64,000 nt of DNA from Bacteroidetes bacterium 2013_40CM_41_45 (GCA_002215675.1 NGFH01000004.1:62001-126000), one strand, 5' to 3'; counted from the first letter of the stretch, positions 9,381 to 18,386 are shown. Translations and numbers: made by a program. The notes: generated by a model from the sequence alone, not told the origin.

Positions 9381-11354
9381 ATGTATCGCAATACGCAGCA
9401 TTGGATTAAAACGCTTGAAGATGCAGGGGAGCTTGTCCGCATCAGGGAGTATGTTAACCCGCATCTTGAAATTCCTGAAATCACAGACCGCGTATCAAAA
9501 GCTGACGACAGTAGGAATAAAGCATTGCTCTTTGAAAACACCGGAACAAAATTCCCGCTTCTTATAAATTCTTTCGGCACCGAAAAGAGAATGGCAATGG
9601 CATTGGGTGTTAAAAATCTGGATGCTGTTGGAAAGCAAATTGAAGAGCTTCTGAAACAACTGATGAAGCCGAAGGATTCCATTTCAGAAAAGCTAAAAAT
9701 GCTTCCCACCCTGAGCAGCATTGCCTCATGGATGCCCAAAGTAAAAAAAGGAAAGGGTGAATGCCAGGAAGTGGTGATGCAGAATCCTGATGTTACAAAA
9801 TTTCCTGTGCTGCAATGCTGGCCGCGAGATGGAGGCCCGTTCATCACGTTGCCCATTATCCACACCAAAGACCCGCAAACGGAAATACGCAATGTAGGTT
9901 TATACCGCATGCAGGTTTATTCTCCCACGCTTACGGCCATGCACTGGCACCGGCATAAAGTTTCGGCACGGCATTTTGCAGAATATAAAAAGCTTGGAAT
10001 AAAAATGCCTGTTGCTGTTGCGCTGGGTGGCGACCCGGTATATTCTTATGCTGCCACGGCCCCTATGCCCGACGGCATTGACGAATATATGCTGGCGGGT
10101 TTTATACGAAAGAAAAAAGTTGAGTTGGTTCAGTGCCTTACCCAGGATGTGCAAGTGCCTTCTGATGCAGACATTATTATAGAAGGATATATTGACCCCG
10201 AAGAAGAATACATTCTTGAAGGCCCGTTTGGAGATCATACCGGGTATTATTCATTGGCAGATTATTATCCGCGGTTTCATATCACCTGCATTACGCATCG
10301 CAGAGATGCCGTTTATCCCGCTACTATCGTTGGTATTCCTCCGCAGGAGGATGCATGGCTGGGCAAAGCCACAGAGAGAATTTTTCTGGTGCCCATAAAG
10401 ATGACCATGGTTCCCGAAATAATTGACATGGAACTTCCGGTGCACGGAGTGTTTCACAACTTAGCTATTATCAAAATAAAAAAAGAGTATCCGGGACAGG
10501 CGATAAAAGTGATGCACTCTCTTTGGGGAGCAGGGCAGATGATGTTCAACAAATTTATGATTGTGGTGGATGGCGATGTAAACATTCACGATTACGAGGA
10601 AGTTGCACGATACATTTTGCAAAACTGCAATCCATCTGCTGATATCCATTTCACACAAGGACCGGTTGACGTACTTGACCACTCATGTTCGGTGATGGCT
10701 TTCGGGGGCAAGATGGGTATTGATGCAACAAAAAAATTCCCGGAAGAAAACACCCCACCCCTAAATCCCCTCTCCAAAGGAGAGGGGACTTTTGCCGGAG
10801 CAGCTTCTTCAACAAAAGAAAGTAACCCTCTCCCCTTTGGGGAGAGATGGAGGGGGGTGTCATTCCCTGAAGTATCAGACATAAATTCTTCCCTCCTTGA
10901 AAAGAACATTTCACTCATTTTTATTACTGTGCAGAAGAACAGAAAAAATCATATCAAAGAATTGTCAGAAAAAATATTTAAAAGCGGAATACTCGAAGGA
11001 ATCAAAGTAGTCCTCTTTCTCGACCATACCATTGACATTACTTCTGTTGCCGATGCTGTTTGGCGCTTTACAAATAATGTTGACCCAAAGAGAGACTCTA
11101 TAATACTTCCTGATAATAACTCCCTCCCCTCGGGAGAGGGCAGAGGTGGGGTCATTTTTTTAGATGGCACCCGCAAAACCAAAGCTCTCGATGGCTTTGA
11201 ACGCGACTGGCCCAACATACTTTGCTCCGATGATAAAACAATTCAAAAAGTGGACGAGATATGGAATGCGCTTGGCCTTGGAGAATTTATTCCTTCTCCA
11301 TCGCTTAAATATCAAAAGCAGTTATACAAAGGTGGCGCTGTAGTGGAAGAATGA
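9381..11354 (+). CDS. UbiD-family decarboxylase with two in-frame palindromic-repeat insertions
   Basis: The product is 657 residues and belongs to the UbiD family of prenylated-FMN decarboxylases, which act on aromatic acids. In this phylum it most likely serves menaquinone synthesis. Family stretches include LFENTGTKFPLLIN, CWPRDGGPFITLP, YRMQVYSPTLTAMHWHRHK, EGYIDPEEEYILEGPFGDH and GKATERIFLVPIKMT. Near residues 457-494 the frame runs through a G/C-rich palindromic element (TPPLNPLSKGEGTF ... GERWRGVSF). Near 580-591 it runs through a half-copy (NSLPSGEGRGGV). Both leave the frame open. Neither segment looks like native UbiD, so both appear to be inserted loops. Whether the enzyme is still active cannot be told here. 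Confidence 0.9.
   Translation: MYRNTQHWIKTLEDAGELVRIREYVNPHLEIPEITDRVSKADDSRNKALLFENTGTKFPLLINSFGTEKRMAMALGVKNLDAVGKQIEELLKQLMKPKDSISEKLKMLPTLSSIASWMPKVKKGKGECQEVVMQNPDVTKFPVLQCWPRDGGPFITLPIIHTKDPQTEIRNVGLYRMQVYSPTLTAMHWHRHKVSARHFAEYKKLGIKMPVAVALGGDPVYSYAATAPMPDGIDEYMLAGFIRKKKVELVQCLTQDVQVPSDADIIIEGYIDPEEEYILEGPFGDHTGYYSLADYYPRFHITCITHRRDAVYPATIVGIPPQEDAWLGKATERIFLVPIKMTMVPEIIDMELPVHGVFHNLAIIKIKKEYPGQAIKVMHSLWGAGQMMFNKFMIVVDGDVNIHDYEEVARYILQNCNPSADIHFTQGPVDVLDHSCSVMAFGGKMGIDATKKFPEENTPPLNPLSKGEGTFAGAASSTKESNPLPFGERWRGVSFPEVSDINSSLLEKNISLIFITVQKNRKNHIKELSEKIFKSGILEGIKVVLFLDHTIDITSVADAVWRFTNNVDPKRDSIILPDNNSLPSGEGRGGVIFLDGTRKTKALDGFERDWPNILCSDDKTIQKVDEIWNALGLGEFIPSPSLKYQKQLYKGGAVVEE
10750..10861. 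repeat. Palindromic element, full copy, in frame inside the UbiD-like gene
   Basis: Two half-units lie in inverted orientation. The outer ends are ACACCCC and GGGGTGT. Inner hairpins are CCCCTCTCC-AAA-GGAGAGGGG and CTCTCCCC-TTT-GGGGAGAG. The composition (C-runs then G-runs) is unlike the surrounding gene. Related copies are at 11118, 18276, 32812, 33335 and 54257. Confidence 0.9.
11118..11153. repeat. Palindromic element, half copy, in frame inside the UbiD-like gene
   Basis: The hairpin CTCCCTCCCC-TC-GGGAGAGGG is followed by CAGAGGTGGGGTC. This matches the right half of the full copy at 10750. It replaces a loop before the native-looking sequence FLDGTRKTKALDGF. Confidence 0.8.
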
Positions 11355-11356
11355 GG

Positions 11357-11390
11357 ATTTCACAGGTTACTTATGTGAAATATTTTTAAT
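11357..11390 (+). terminator. Terminator after the UbiD-like gene
   Basis: ATTTCACA (11357-11364) pairs with TGTGAAAT (11374-11381) and is followed by ATTTTTAATT. It starts 3 bases after the stop codon. Confidence 0.75.
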
Positions 11391-11434
11391 TCAGAATTAA
11401 TTTATCTTGCATCCTTATTAAAAATTTACCTGAC

Positions 11435-12061
11435 ATGAAAAATTTTTCTCTACTTCTCATCTCATTTGTTTGCATCACATTCTGCGGCAAAGCACAGAGC
11501 TTTGACGAGAACTACGTAGTTTGGTCTGCCGGCTATGGGCTTGGCAGTTGGTGGGATGCCATTGCCAGCAGCGCGGAATCGAACAGCGCTGTGACGGAAT
11601 TTAGAAAATCTTCCACCGGCCCGCTTTATGGTAAGATAGAATTTGGCCTTTCTGACGAGCAGGGAATCGGAGTTAATCTTGCCTGGGTAGGCCGTAGTTA
11701 CACATACAATTATCGCGGGTATAGCAGTGCCAGCGGCAGCGACACATCTTACCTGGAGAAGCAGGATTATTCCTCTTTCAGTTTTTTGCTACGCTACAAC
11801 AGGCATTTCAGCGATAACGATAAAGTAGATGCATACTGGGGTGTGGGCATTGGTTACCGAAGTGATAATTACACGTATTCCAGTAACGACCCCAACAACG
11901 GAACCAATCATCTTGAATTCAACTCCATCTTTCCTCTCGGCTTTGATGCAACCTTAGGTGTGCGCTTTTATTTTACTCCCCGCCTTGGTTTATATGTCGA
12001 AACGGGTTTTGCCAAATCGGTGATTCAGTTTGGTTTGGTGGGTACAATCGGCAATAATTAA
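11435..12061 (+). CDS. Outer-membrane beta-barrel protein, tandem paralogue 1
   Basis: This 208-residue protein has a signal peptide (MKNFSLLLISFVCITFCGKAQ) and alternating beta-strand pattern through to an aromatic C-terminus, as in small outer-membrane barrels of this phylum. The segment DNDKVDAYWGVGIGYRSDNYTYSSNDPN closely matches DNDKLDPYYGIGIGYRTGNWSFTSNDPS in the next gene (compare shorter blocks such as GVGIGYRS and GIGIGYRT). The two are therefore tandem duplicates. Role unknown. Confidence 0.85.
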   Translation: MKNFSLLLISFVCITFCGKAQSFDENYVVWSAGYGLGSWWDAIASSAESNSAVTEFRKSSTGPLYGKIEFGLSDEQGIGVNLAWVGRSYTYNYRGYSSASGSDTSYLEKQDYSSFSFLLRYNRHFSDNDKVDAYWGVGIGYRSDNYTYSSNDPNNGTNHLEFNSIFPLGFDATLGVRFYFTPRLGLYVETGFAKSVIQFGLVGTIGNN

Positions 12062-12209
12062 AAGGGCATATAACCCGCATAAATTATAGCCTTTTACCTT
12101 TTAAACAGGTGTTTGTATGTTAAAAAATATTTTTGTTCATTTAAAATTAATTTTCCTATGTTTACCCGCAGAACCAATAAATAATAAAACCACTAAAAAA
12201 ATCATTCAC

Positions 12210-12851
12210 ATGAAAAAAACACTCACTTTATTTCTTTGCCTCCTGACAGCAATGTTCATGGGTGGAAAAACTTCTTCTGCGCAAGCGTTTGAGGAAGAAA
12301 AATCAGTCGTATCGCTTGGCTACGGTTTCGGAACTTTGGCAAGTGCTCTTGCTGCTAACTTTAAAAGCGAAGACGGATACAAATTTACTAATTTCGGACC
12401 GATGTATGCTAAATGGGAATATGGCATTGGAGAAAGCATAGGCGTAGGGATTAACATTGCTTATGTTGCTTATACTTTTGAGTATAACACCACAAATCAA
12501 GCAATTACTGGTTATGATGCTTTCGGTAATCCAACTTACTCTAATAGTACGTACAATTATAAAGATGAATTCAATTCCGTCAGCGCGCTGCTCCGTATCA
12601 ACTGGCACTTCGGAGATAACGACAAGCTGGACCCTTACTATGGAATAGGAATCGGTTACAGAACCGGTAACTGGAGCTTTACCTCAAACGACCCATCAGG
12701 AACACAATCTGTTGACCTGGTTAATCCCATTCCTCTTGGTTTTGAAACCACTTTTGGACTTCGTTTCTTGTTCTCAGAGAATTTCGGAGCATATCTTGAA
12801 GCAGGCGCTGCAAAATCTGTAATGCAGGTTGGTTTCTGCGGAAAGTTCTAA
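12210..12851 (+). CDS. Outer-membrane beta-barrel protein, tandem paralogue 2
   Basis: The product is 213 residues from the ATG at 12210, where a clear signal peptide begins (MKKTLTLFLCLLTAMFMGG..SSAQA). The open frame extends back to 12117 but those codons precede the signal peptide. It is homologous to the gene at 11435 along its length (SVGVGINIAYV, GIGIGYRTGNW, NPIPLGFETTFGLRFLF). It ends in a typical barrel terminus (VGFCGKF) and is followed by a hairpin terminator. Probably a structural or small-solute outer-membrane protein; no specific substrate can be inferred. Confidence 0.87.
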   Translation: MKKTLTLFLCLLTAMFMGGKTSSAQAFEEEKSVVSLGYGFGTLASALAANFKSEDGYKFTNFGPMYAKWEYGIGESIGVGINIAYVAYTFEYNTTNQAITGYDAFGNPTYSNSTYNYKDEFNSVSALLRINWHFGDNDKLDPYYGIGIGYRTGNWSFTSNDPSGTQSVDLVNPIPLGFETTFGLRFLFSENFGAYLEAGAAKSVMQVGFCGKF

Positions 12852-12880
12852 AAGAGAATCAACATACCTCATCAAATAAA

Positions 12881-12912
12881 AAAGTCTTCCGCAGAGCGGG
12901 GGACTTTTTTTA
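12881..12912 (+). terminator. Terminator after the tandem barrel genes
   Basis: AAAGTCTTCCGC pairs with GCGGGGGACTTT around an AGA loop and is followed by a T-run. The gene on the other side is convergent, so it may work both ways. Confidence 0.85.
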
Positions 12913-12929
12913 TTGTGCTCTGTCAGGAT

Positions 12930-13562
12930 TTATTTTGAACCGAACACGTAAGCAAGGCGCAGCCCAATATATGAATACGTGGTGTTCTTTTCTGAAGTAG
13001 TTGTTTGTTGTGTAACAGGATTTGTAGAAGTTACCGTTGCCTTTACAAATATCATCTGGTAACGTATGCCAAAATCGAGGTTTGCCAGGTGAAAGCCAAG
13101 TTCAGGCGCCAGCCCGAAGTCACTGCTGGTTTTGGTATTATCCGAGGTAGAACTGTATCCATTTACAATCGTTTCGCTTGAAACTTTAAATGAACTCACA
13201 TGCACCCCCGTTTCAAGAGCAACATAAAAGCCATCCATCATCTTTTGCGTATAATACTTTAAACCAATCTGTATGGGAATCATGGTGCTGGTAGTTTTTC
13301 TCCTGTATTCATTATAATAGGGAACGCCCGATGAAATTTCATCACCCCCGAAAGAGATTAATCCGGCAGTGCCGGTTAAGCTCAGCTTATCGTTGAGCGG
13401 TTGCTCAAAACGGAGCGTGCCTCCAACGCCAACGTTCGATTGGTCGGCAAAATCGCCTATGGGTGCAGCAACTTCTACACCTAACGAAAGCCGTCCGTTC
13501 TGTGCCTTAGCAGTAACAGACAAAAGCGCCATGCATAATAATGCAATTAGTTTTGTTTTCAT
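12930..13562 (-). CDS. Outer-membrane beta-barrel protein
   Basis: This 210-residue protein has a signal peptide (MKTKLIALLCMALLSVTAKAQ). The barrel pattern is RLSLGVEVAAPIGDF, GVGGTLRFEQPL, FYVALETGVHVSSF and DFGLAPELGFHLANLDFGIRYQM, and the terminal strand is YSYIGLRLAYVFG. It is of the porin-like small barrel type common in Bacteroidota. It converges with the tandem barrel pair. Confidence 0.85.
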   Translation of the reverse strand: MKTKLIALLCMALLSVTAKAQNGRLSLGVEVAAPIGDFADQSNVGVGGTLRFEQPLNDKLSLTGTAGLISFGGDEISSGVPYYNEYRRKTTSTMIPIQIGLKYYTQKMMDGFYVALETGVHVSSFKVSSETIVNGYSSTSDNTKTSSDFGLAPELGFHLANLDFGIRYQMIFVKATVTSTNPVTQQTTTSEKNTTYSYIGLRLAYVFGSK

Positions 13563-13692
13563 TCCACGATAATTTTGAATACAAAACTACCGTTGCCGAA
13601 AATTAATCAGGATAATTTTCGATATGTTACACAAAAAAAACGGTGAGCGTAAGAAAAGGAAGGATAACTAATAAATTATTGCAGACCAATAG

Positions 13693-14526
13693 TTAAAGCG
13701 CAAACCGTAATCCTATTTTCAATCCGATAGATGAATTAATATAGTCTTTCTCTAAGTTGGGACTATAATCGCCCCGGTCTTTCCAATACAAATATGTTTG
13801 GTTCTGATAAACAACTTCTGCTTTTTTGTTTTTTACATTTACCAAGCCAAAACTATATTGCGGCATAAGGGTTAAACACTTTTTATCTGAAAGCATTATC
13901 CTGATGCCTATGCCGGCAATTAACCCATAATCATAAGCATTATATGGCTCTTCTTTCAAGGAGGCATTTATGTTTATAGTAGTGGTGCTTGAAGTTAATG
14001 ATTCAGTAAGTGATTTACCCTCAGCTGTAGCGGAGCCAATGCTGCCATCATACAGAAAAAGTTTATTTTCATCTTTATACGATACAAGCAGCGCAGCATA
14101 ACCACCTGCAGCAGCTATTAACGATACTTTTTTTCCGGGAGAATGTGTATAATAAATCTGCAGAGGCACCTCGATATAATTTAAAGATAACTTTCTTTTA
14201 TATTCAATGGTAAATCCTGAATAGTTATACATATAGTTGTAATATTCGTGACCGAGCATTGAATAGGTAAGTCCTATGCTTACACCTATACGCTCGTTGA
14301 TATTGTAACCTGCCGCGGCTCCAATGCTTATCTTTGGAGTAAAGGCAGTGTGCATGGGCACATAATTGCCAGAACTGTCTAAAATATCAGTGTGCAAAAA
14401 ATAATCTCCGATCCTGGAGTTTTTTATTTCAGCGCTGCCGTCCAGCCAAAAACCTTTTTGCGCATGTGAACCAGTTGGAGAAACAAAAAATAAAATTGCA
14501 ACGAGAATAATTGTTTTAGCTTTCAT
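13693..14526 (-). CDS. Outer-membrane beta-barrel protein (PorT-like)
   Basis: The product is 277 residues from the ATG at 14526, where the signal peptide starts (MKAKTIILVAILFFVSPTGSHAQ). The open frame begins at 14568. Barrel strands are regular (KISIGAAAGYNINERIGVSI, GLTYSMLGHEYY, KVSLIAAAGGYAALLVS, ISSIGLKIGLRFAL). It belongs to the broad PorT-type outer-membrane group. No specific role can be assigned. Confidence 0.85.
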   Translation of the reverse strand: MKAKTIILVAILFFVSPTGSHAQKGFWLDGSAEIKNSRIGDYFLHTDILDSSGNYVPMHTAFTPKISIGAAAGYNINERIGVSIGLTYSMLGHEYYNYMYNYSGFTIEYKRKLSLNYIEVPLQIYYTHSPGKKVSLIAAAGGYAALLVSYKDENKLFLYDGSIGSATAEGKSLTESLTSSTTTININASLKEEPYNAYDYGLIAGIGIRIMLSDKKCLTLMPQYSFGLVNVKNKKAEVVYQNQTYLYWKDRGDYSPNLEKDYINSSIGLKIGLRFAL

Positions 14527-14589
14527 GAAAGGGCCGGCCAGGTTTTTATGGGTTACGAAACTAAGCACATTTTTTTGTTTGCAGTAAAA

Positions 14590-15372
14590 TTATTTTTCTT
14601 CCGGTGCCTCTGCAGCATTTTTCTTTTTTGAGGACGAAAAAAATTTAACGCCCAGCGTAGCTCCAATGGTGCTGAAAGGAAATGAGGGCCTTAGTCTTTC
14701 ATCTGGTGCATTAGGGTTGGGTTCATCAACGAGATGATACGTATTCTTGACTGAGCCGGGCACATACTGTGTAAGCATTTCGGGTAAATAATTCTGGTGA
14801 CAAAAATTCACTTCAAGAAAAACAGAAGTGGTTTGATTTTCAGAAAAGTCAATGCCAAAGGCACCCGTCCATCCGAAAGATGTGCCTCCTCTGAATTCCT
14901 GCCGTGCAAATACCGGGGTGGAACCGCCGGAAGAAGGAACAAAGTATGTTTCATCATCATTAAGTTCGGTGGCAATGCCGAGGATGAATCCGAATTTTGC
15001 ATACAACTTATTTTTCTTTTCCGAAGAAACTTTTAAAGCAGGCATAATACGGATAGTTTTTCCGCTTACCATATCGGTAACATTGCCAACAGTTGTATCG
15101 AAAGTTACAAATTCATACGTGGAGCCGGTGACGTACCATATTCCAATGTCAAAACCAACATTATTGTTTACCATATAGCCGGTGTTCAGTCCCAGGGTAA
15201 GCCCTTTTCCGAAGGACCCATAAACATTTTTGTCAGCACCGCCCGGTGATTCAATACCGATGCGTTCGCCTGCAGGAAACCCGTAACCGAATGCCCCGCT
15301 GAAATAAGAACTCTGTGCAGTTGCCAGGGTGTGCAAAATAATTATGGTGGCAAATGCCGTAAATAGTTTCAT
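14590..15372 (-). CDS. Outer-membrane beta-barrel protein with charged C-terminal tail
   Basis: The product is 260 residues from the ATG at 15372 (signal peptide MKLFTAFATIIILHTLATAQ). The frame is open to 15438, but the extra residues have no export signal. Barrel pattern: GLTLGLNTGYMVNNNVGFDI, KLYAKFGFILGIA, FGWTGAFGIDFSENQTTSV. Unusually, the last strand (GATLGVKFF) is followed by a Ser/Lys/Glu tail (SSSKKKNAAEAPEEK), so the barrel does not end in the usual aromatic residue. It is transcribed away from rnr. Confidence 0.83.
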   Translation of the reverse strand: MKLFTAFATIIILHTLATAQSSYFSGAFGYGFPAGERIGIESPGGADKNVYGSFGKGLTLGLNTGYMVNNNVGFDIGIWYVTGSTYEFVTFDTTVGNVTDMVSGKTIRIMPALKVSSEKKNKLYAKFGFILGIATELNDDETYFVPSSGGSTPVFARQEFRGGTSFGWTGAFGIDFSENQTTSVFLEVNFCHQNYLPEMLTQYVPGSVKNTYHLVDEPNPNAPDERLRPSFPFSTIGATLGVKFFSSSKKKNAAEAPEEK

Positions 15373-15516
15373 GTTTAAATTTCTTAAACAAAAATAGGAA
15401 AGATTTACTCTGCACCTGGCATTCATCGTATTGGTCATAACAGGGATATAATCAACTTTACTATTATTTAACCTTTTCTGAAAAATTTTATCCGCACCTT
15501 TGCAGAGAATTTTAAT

Positions 15517-17757
15517 ATGAAACAGAAAAAACAGGAAGACGATTTACTGAAGCCGGAAAAAATTGCCGGGGAGCTGCTCGAAATTTTCACGAATAATCCG
15601 GGTAGAAATTATAATCCGCGGCAGCTTGCAAAAATGCTGCGCAAAGACGCAGTAAAAGAAGAGGGAAAAGAAACAATCAAATCCCGCTATGAAGACCATT
15701 TCAACAAGCTCATGCGGCAGGCAGTAGCTTCTGTCATTGACAAACTGGTTAAAGAAGAAAAAATTATTGAAGCCGAGCCATATCGCTATAAGCTTAAACC
15801 CGTTCATGCGTTTATGGAAGGGATACTTGATGTTACCCAAAGCGGAGCGGCCTTTCTTTTATCGGAAGATGGCGAAGACGATATATATATATCGGAAAAA
15901 TACCTGCGCAATGCCCTTCATGGCGACAGGGTGAAGGTGCTGCTTCATCCCCGCCATAAAAACAAAAAAATGGAAGGAGAAGTGATAGAGGTGCTGCAGC
16001 GCGCCCGGACTCATTTTACCGGAACTGTTCAGCTTTCAAATAAATATGCATTCCTTGTTCCCGACAGTCCGAGAATGCACACTGATATTTTTATTTCGCC
16101 CGAACATATTAACGGAGCTCAGAACGGAATGAAAGCCGTTGCTGAAATACTGGAGTGGGAGAAGGGCAGAAAAAACCCTATCGGGAAAATCGTTGAGCTG
16201 CTGGGAATGCCCGGTGAAAACGAAACGGAAATACTTTCAATACTTACGGAGTTTGGTTTGCCGAACCGTTTTCCAAATAAAGTGGAAGCTGAAGTATCTA
16301 CCATAAGAGACACTATCTCGCAGGCAGACATTGCCGTGCGTAAAGATTTTCGCACCGTAACAACCTTCACTATAGACCCGGTTGATGCGAAGGACTTTGA
16401 CGATGCACTATCTATCAGGAGAACTGAAAATAACCAATGGGAAATCGGCGTGCATATTGCCGATGTAAGTCATTACGTAAAGGAAGATTCACTGCTTGAT
16501 ACGGAAGCATACTCAAGGGCAACATCCGTCTACCTGGTAGACCGCGTGGTTCCCATGCTTCCCGAAAAACTTTCCAATGATTTGTGCTCTCTTCGCCCTA
16601 AGGAGGATAAGCTTTGTTATTCAGCCGTGTTTACGATAGATGACCAAGCCGTAGTTCATTCAAAATGGTTCGGGCGAACGGTGATTCACTCTGATAAAAG
16701 ATTCACGTATGAAGAGGCACAGAAAATTCTTGATGAAGGCAAGGGAATTTTTTATGATGAATTAAACGAACTCAACCGGCTTGCAAAAATTCTGCGCAAA
16801 GAACGATTCGGCAAGGGCGCCATTGGTTTTGAGAAAACCGAAACACGGTTTGCGCTGGATGAAAAAGGAAACCCTGTCAGTGTATTTCTGAAAGAAACTC
16901 TGGAGACCAATAATCTTATTGAGGAATTTATGCTGCTTGCAAACAAATATGTTGCGGAGCTTGTCGGCAAAAGCGGCGGGAAGAAAATGGATTTTGTATA
17001 CCGCATTCACGAAGGCCCCGTTGCAGAGCGAATTGCCGATTTTGCCCGCGTTGCCGGAGCATTCGGATATAAAATAAATACGAGCAATGATAAATCCATC
17101 AGCAAATCGCTGAATAAATTATTGCAGGATGTTAAAGGCAAAGACGAACAAAATATGCTGGAGCAATTAGCCATCCGGAGCATGTCCAAAGCACGATACA
17201 CTTCCGATAATGTTGGGCATTATGGATTGGCGTTCGATTATTATACGCATTTCACATCGCCTATCCGCAGGTTTCCCGATGTAATGGTTCATAGGTTGCT
17301 CGATAATTTCCTGGAAGGAAAAAGAACCGGCGCAAAAAACCTGGAAGACCGCTGTAAACATTGCACCGATATGGAAATACGCGCCACCGATGCGGAAAGA
17401 GCATCCAATAAATTTATGCAGGCAAAATTTATGCTCACAAAAAAAGGACAGGAATTTGCAGGCATCATTACCGGTTTGACCGATTGGGGAATTTTTGTAG
17501 AGATAACGGAAAACAAATGCGAAGGTATGGTGCGCATGCGCGATTTAGAAGATGACTTTTATGAATTTGACGATTACAATTTCAGGATTAAAGGAGCCCG
17601 CACAGGAAAAATTTATCGCCTTGGCGACCACGTGAAAGTGAAAGTTAAAAATGCTGATCTCGTTAAAAAGCAAATAGACCTTTTAATGGCTGATGCGACA
17701 GGGGATAAGTCAAATACAAACAGACCTAAAAAGCACTACAAAAAGTTTCATAAATAA
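15517..17757 (+). CDS. rnr: Ribonuclease R
   Basis: This 746-residue 3'-5' exoribonuclease degrades structured RNA in the cytoplasm. Domains in order: N-terminal helix-turn-helix-like region (about 15-90), cold-shock domains (about 98-235), RNB catalytic domain with the metal-binding motif DPVDAKDFDDALS (about 288-299), then PIRRFPDVMVHRLL and the S1 domain (FAGIITGLTDWGIFVEI, from about 646). The C-terminus is basic (NRPKKHYKKFHK), as in other RNase R proteins. The ATG at 15517 gives the usual family length. Confidence 0.97.
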   Translation: MKQKKQEDDLLKPEKIAGELLEIFTNNPGRNYNPRQLAKMLRKDAVKEEGKETIKSRYEDHFNKLMRQAVASVIDKLVKEEKIIEAEPYRYKLKPVHAFMEGILDVTQSGAAFLLSEDGEDDIYISEKYLRNALHGDRVKVLLHPRHKNKKMEGEVIEVLQRARTHFTGTVQLSNKYAFLVPDSPRMHTDIFISPEHINGAQNGMKAVAEILEWEKGRKNPIGKIVELLGMPGENETEILSILTEFGLPNRFPNKVEAEVSTIRDTISQADIAVRKDFRTVTTFTIDPVDAKDFDDALSIRRTENNQWEIGVHIADVSHYVKEDSLLDTEAYSRATSVYLVDRVVPMLPEKLSNDLCSLRPKEDKLCYSAVFTIDDQAVVHSKWFGRTVIHSDKRFTYEEAQKILDEGKGIFYDELNELNRLAKILRKERFGKGAIGFEKTETRFALDEKGNPVSVFLKETLETNNLIEEFMLLANKYVAELVGKSGGKKMDFVYRIHEGPVAERIADFARVAGAFGYKINTSNDKSISKSLNKLLQDVKGKDEQNMLEQLAIRSMSKARYTSDNVGHYGLAFDYYTHFTSPIRRFPDVMVHRLLDNFLEGKRTGAKNLEDRCKHCTDMEIRATDAERASNKFMQAKFMLTKKGQEFAGIITGLTDWGIFVEITENKCEGMVRMRDLEDDFYEFDDYNFRIKGARTGKIYRLGDHVKVKVKNADLVKKQIDLLMADATGDKSNTNRPKKHYKKFHK

Positions 17758-17771
17758 ATTACGATGCATTT

Positions 17772-17879
17772 ATGCGAAAGGGATTGAAGGTTCTGGTCTT
17801 AGCTGCCGGCTTAGTTTGCTGTCCTGGTAATTGGATGTCCCTTATGACAAATTCCTTTTTACTAAACCGTCTGCCATGA
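17772..17879 (+). CDS. Possible 35-residue leader or lipoprotein peptide
   Basis: The short ORF begins MRKGLKVLVLAAGLVCC. It looks like a signal or lipoprotein sequence with a CC pair near residue 16. Its stop overlaps the start of the DCC gene (ATGA), the arrangement expected for coupled translation. No upstream promoter is obvious and the coding evidence is weak; it may be chance. Confidence 0.3.
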   Translation: MRKGLKVLVLAAGLVCCPGNWMSLMTNSFLLNRLP

Positions 17880-18274
17880 CCGATAACTATATCGTTGTCT
17901 TTGACGGAGTTTGTCATTTGTGCAATGGCTTTGTCAATTTTCTCTTGAAGCACGATAAAAAAGACCGGCTGCGGTTCGCTTTACTTCAGTTTGCCGGCAA
18001 TTTGGAGGCTGACGAAATCATAAAGCAAAACATTTCTTCAACAGACTCCATCGCTTTGATTGCAGACCGTAAGGTTTATTTCCGGTCGACCGCTGTCCTG
18101 AAAATTATGAAACGCCTGGGAGGCGGGTGGCAATTTTTTTATGTTTTTATGCTCATTCCCCGACCTATTCGTGACTGGGTTTATGATGTTGTGGCCCGTA
18201 ACCGGTACAAATGGTTCGGCAAGAAGAACGAATGTATGGTGCCGGATGAAAAAGTGAGAAGAAAATTTTTGTGA
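17876..18274 (+). CDS. DCC-family thiol-disulfide oxidoreductase-like protein
   Basis: The product is 132 residues from the ATG at 17876, where the family pattern begins. The N-terminal motif VVFDGVCHLCNGFVNFLL carries the DxxCxxC signature of the DCC (DUF393) family, which resembles thioredoxins. LIADRKVYFRSTAVLKIMKRLGG and the C-terminal NRYKWFGKKNECMVPD also fit. Members are predicted redox proteins; the substrate is unknown. The frame continues upstream to 17831 without family similarity. A palindromic repeat follows directly after the stop. Confidence 0.9.
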   Translation: MTDNYIVVFDGVCHLCNGFVNFLLKHDKKDRLRFALLQFAGNLEADEIIKQNISSTDSIALIADRKVYFRSTAVLKIMKRLGGGWQFFYVFMLIPRPIRDWVYDVVARNRYKWFGKKNECMVPDEKVRRKFL

Positions 18275-18275
18275 C

Positions 18276-18373
18276 TTCATTCCCCAAACCCCTTCTCCTT
18301 CAGGAGAAGGGGAGTACGATCCGGAAGAATCCCCTCTCCTAAAGGAGAGGGGACGAAAGGGGTGAGGTAATGA
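18276..18373. repeat. Palindromic element, full copy, in a convergent intergenic gap
   Basis: The ends TTCATTCCCC and the GGGGT..AATGAA arm are inverted. Two hairpins are CCCCTTCTCC-TTCA-GGAGAAGGGG and CCCCTCTCC-TAAA-GGAGAGGGG. It fills nearly the whole gap between the DCC gene and the convergent protease gene. Same family as the copies at 10750, 11118, 32812, 33335 and 54257. Confidence 0.9.
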
Positions 18374-18386
18374 ACGTGTTTTACAA

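Noticed and set aside
10750-10861. CRISPR or tandem array
   Set aside because: Only one palindromic unit is present, with no regular spacers.
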